A stretch of 64,000 bases of DNA from Gymnogyps californianus (taxonomy: Eukaryota; Chordata; Aves; Accipitriformes; Cathartidae). Below the pieces are notes generated by a model, which saw nothing but the letters and a program-made list of their open reading frames with translations, was not told the DNA's origin and made no database searches. This document shows positions 61,303 through 64,000 of this stretch, in pieces (position 1 is the stretch's first letter; the number at the start of each line of letters is the position of its first letter). The position numbers and the translations under genes are program-made. Location of the stretch: assembly GCF_018139145.2 (NCBI RefSeq), contig NC_059474.1:37590344-37654343 (forward strand), in the 5' to 3' direction.

Positions 61303-64000
61303 CACTCATTTCATACCACATGCTTAACTGGAGTGCGGTATGGATTGCGAAGTTTGATGTACGACTTCTTAATAGATTTCCTAGCATTTTCAAGTGTTAG
61401 ATAATTTTGGTTCCTATCCAAAATCATTAATCCAAAGTGAGCTACAACTGTATGTTTTTCTTTGTCTTCTGATTTTATTTCTTAACACTTCCAAGAAAAA
61501 CAATTTGCTAAAGCTACTTACTTTAGAAGCACAGTTACCACTGTACAGGTTAAAAACCCTCAAACTTTCAAAACCTCTAATCTGAAAAAATACACTCACT
61601 AGTCTTGATTACATAATGCTTACAGCTGACACAGCCAGTGCTGCAAAAAACCTGCCTTTCTTCCCAATAAATAAAATAGCATCTAAAGGTTCTTTTACTA
61701 ATCACTAAACCTGACTTTTACTGACATATGGCTGACATTCATGAAGAAGGAGCAAACCACTAGATTTCCTCAATTCTAAGAGCCAGGGGGAAAATTCTTC
61801 ACCAATGAAGTCAACTGAATTTTTGTCATGGACTTGTTAAAGTTAATGGCGCCTCTTGAACATTTTGTAAATTTACAAATCCAAAAGTAGTTTGAAAGGC
61901 CCCCAAATTAGTTCATTATAAGCGATGAAATTCTTGACCAATTTCTACATGCTCAGCCTTGCCTGGGAACACAAGGCCACACTAATAAAATCTGTGAAAG
62001 ATAAGCTAGGAATGGGACAACACAATATAAAACTTCTAAGCACAAATAGGTGAGTTTGTTTCATCAGATTTGAAAGAACTCAGATAAGACGGATTCATGT
62101 TTTGCTTTGGAGGAAATGAAAAAGGAACAGGGGCAGTGAGATGAAAAGAAAACCATGGGGGAAAAAATGGTAGAATTGCACAGAAAAGAGGTTGAATGAA
62201 TAATACACAGAGGAGACGCAAAAGTGAACAGCTGAGAGAAAAATTCCACAAAAAATGAGAAAGCATATACAATTTTATTAGAAAATCATAACAACCAAAC
62301 TGTTATGGAAAACACAGAACTGAGATGCTTACTCTACAGCCTTGACTTTTAAAAAAGGCATTTAATCCCAGCCTCTAGAGCTAACCATAAAAATTCTTAT
62401 AGACTGCAGCTTGAGCCTTAGAACAAGAGAGAAATAAAGCAGTAGGTCACCAGATGAATTTTTGTCTCCAGATGAATTAATTGATCTATCTGTTATCTAG
62501 TATAAGGAATATGCAGATCATGAAAGAGAGGAAAAGAATAGGGAACCAAGCTTCCAAAATAGCTTTTAAATACTTTTTTCTCCTAATTCTGTCAGGGAAA
62601 AGAAACGCATAAGAGGGGGAGGCCTCCACAAGAGCAAACTGAGGAACTATTGTTCTCTAATGACTTTAAATAAGCTTTTTAGGCTTACATGTGAATTAGT
62701 TTTACTCGTCCTCCTTATGTTTAAAAAAAAAAAACCACAACCCTCTTGATTTTAGTAAGATATTATTCTATTCTAATGACAATCAAGTCTAGTTAGGTAT
62801 CAATCAAAAGAACAAATCAATTGCAAAAGAGTTCTTAAAAGATGTTCTGGGTTTCCAGTACAGTTGCTTCCCTTTTCAGAAGGAAGATAGAGCCATTAAC
62901 CCTCAAATCAAACACAAACTTTGAATTGCTAAGAGTTGAAACAAAAACTACCTTTCAGTCTGTGTCAGTTCATGTAACTTATCAACAAAACTCTTCCATA
63001 TCTAGCATAGCATTTGAAGTAAATCTATGATAATTTCAGAGGTATCAGTGCACCTAGAGAGTGATTTAATTAGACATTTGTATGTGTTCACTACTTATTC
63101 TGCAAATGCTGTGAAGGACAGCAGTATGCTGAGCAGCTTAGACTGTACTATAATTAATGATAATAAACAATTATGTCCAATAATAAACAAAAAGTTAGGG
63201 GGGAAATTCCAGAAATATTTTTTTAAATATATAAATCACAGCAAATTGTGAAAATCAGTCTTTCTTACATTTAAACGCCATACATATTTTCATTATGTCC
63301 TAGTTGTGTTGCTGCTCCAAAGCTCTTTCCAACAGGTGATCTTTCACATCAGTTTCTAGCTAAACTTTACAGCTTTTTGCCTGAACCAAGCTCCTTAAAA
63401 AAAGATGACTGATTCATGTTGTAGTAAGCGCTTCCTTTTAATAACACTGCTGTAGTTCTAAGACAGACACTGACAGAACAGATAAAAGGTAGAGAAATCA
63501 CAGCTCACAACTACACCCTTTGATTTAAGTAGCCAACTAGACAGTATACACATAAAACCCCAGAAAGAGCAGACCTAAAATAAATGTTTTTGAAACAATG
63601 GCAAAATTACACAAATAAGCACAAAGTAAGTCACCACCATGGTGCAGTGAAAAGTGATGAAATCTCCCATATGCTGTTAGCAAATGCAAGTTGAATTCCA
63701 CGATGCTTCTGCCTTCCAGGCAACTGCAGCAGCAAGAGACGTAGCTGCTGCTTCTGGGGCAAGCAAAGGCTAAATAAAATGATTCTTTACAATTCTATGT
63801 CCTTCTGGCAGAATTACAAACTCTGCGTATTATTTAGTTCTTAAAAAAACATTGATCTGAAACCTCCTAATAGTAATTTAATTTCTACATAAACAGAATG
63901 TGAGTTTCAAATGATTTAATGTGCAGAAAGTGTGTAAACTCCCTTTATACCTAACAGCTGTCATTTCACCAGTAACAAATTTGGCAAAAGTGCTTCTTGG

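Larger units (their letters stand above)
1..64000 (-). other. TENM3: TENM3 gene body (internal part; both ends outside window)
   Basis: Five minus-strand exons with matching phases span 51287 down to 3717, and the rest of the window is their introns. Teneurins are dimeric type II membrane proteins that bind latrophilins and other teneurins across synapses. They have an N-terminal intracellular domain, one membrane span, EGF repeats, a beta-propeller and a YD-repeat barrel. Only the distal intracellular domain, the membrane span and the start of the ectodomain are encoded here. TENM3 is chosen over paralogues by recalled features: the motifs [30 protein letters not shown] and [11 protein letters not shown] match TENM3 as I remember it, while TENM2 and TENM4 differ around the span. 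The start codon, promoter and stop codon are not in the window. The paralogue assignment rests on memory, not on a search. Confidence 0.9.
51288..64000 (-). other. TENM3: TENM3 intron (3' part) upstream of the exon at 51050-51287
   Basis: The intron ends at the acceptor AG at 51289-51288 and runs off the window. Frames of the preceding teneurin exon (ending around TDTEHEN...SENE) were not found to 64000, so the first coding exons lie beyond. It contains a MIR-like relic (54556-54680), a T33 run (56397-56429), a (TG)8 run, a degenerate TG/TA-rich stretch at about 53110-53200, a (TA)6 run and a short CR1 copy (59553-60022). I see no gene in the rest. Confidence 0.78.

Noticed and set aside
61740..61860. 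Minus-strand GEEFSP motif, similar to a short EEFSP word recalled from a teneurin-2 intracellular exon
   Set aside because: Only five residues agree, the flanks do not, and no matching splice sites were seen.
1..64000. tRNA, rRNA, CRISPR array, or a second protein-coding gene
   Set aside because: No B-box-like tRNA core, no regularly spaced repeats with unique spacers, and no other exon set with coherent phases was seen.

Overview
This 64-kb window reads as bird nuclear DNA. It is AT-rich and almost entirely intronic, and it carries two chicken-repeat-1 (CR1) LINE copies with the typical ATTCTATG-repeat 3' ends, plus two solo LTRs of an endogenous retrovirus class (probably ERVL-like), each flanked by a matching 5-bp target-site duplication. 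The species cannot be fixed from the sequence alone.

The only protein-coding gene I can support is on the minus strand: teneurin-3 (TENM3), a large type II transmembrane synaptic adhesion and axon-guidance protein. Five exons are visible, in transcription order: 51287-51050 (intracellular, proline-rich), 46011-45919 (a 93-bp cassette exon), 30482-30244 (rest of the intracellular domain and start of the membrane span), 10718-10596 (end of the membrane span and juxtamembrane linker) and 3931-3717 (first extracellular part). Splice sites and phases agree throughout. The four core exons encode 271 residues in frame, and the cassette adds 31 residues without shifting the frame. The upstream N-terminal coding exons and the downstream exons (rest of the N-terminal extracellular part, EGF repeats, beta-propeller, YD barrel) lie outside the window.

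Layout. 1-3716: intron after the last visible exon, with a 594-bp solo LTR at 2787-3380. 3932-10595: 6.7-kb intron. 10719-30243: 19.5-kb intron with an AT-rich block holding a perfect 11-bp inverted repeat near 24.49 kb. 30483-45918: 15.4-kb intron with a CR1 copy (32961-34063) and a 1155-bp solo LTR (42391-43545) that contains its own tandem repeat. 46012-51049: 5-kb intron. 51288-64000: intron upstream, with a MIR-like relic and a short CR1 copy (59553-60022).

The most interesting item is the 93-bp exon at 45919-46011. It is symmetrical and encodes a peptide like a segment I recall from teneurin-4. The intron just downstream carries two TGCATG (Rbfox) motifs, one 20 nt from the donor. This is the arrangement expected of a neuron- or muscle-regulated alternative exon that changes the cytoplasmic tail. 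I found no tRNA, rRNA, CRISPR or second protein gene.
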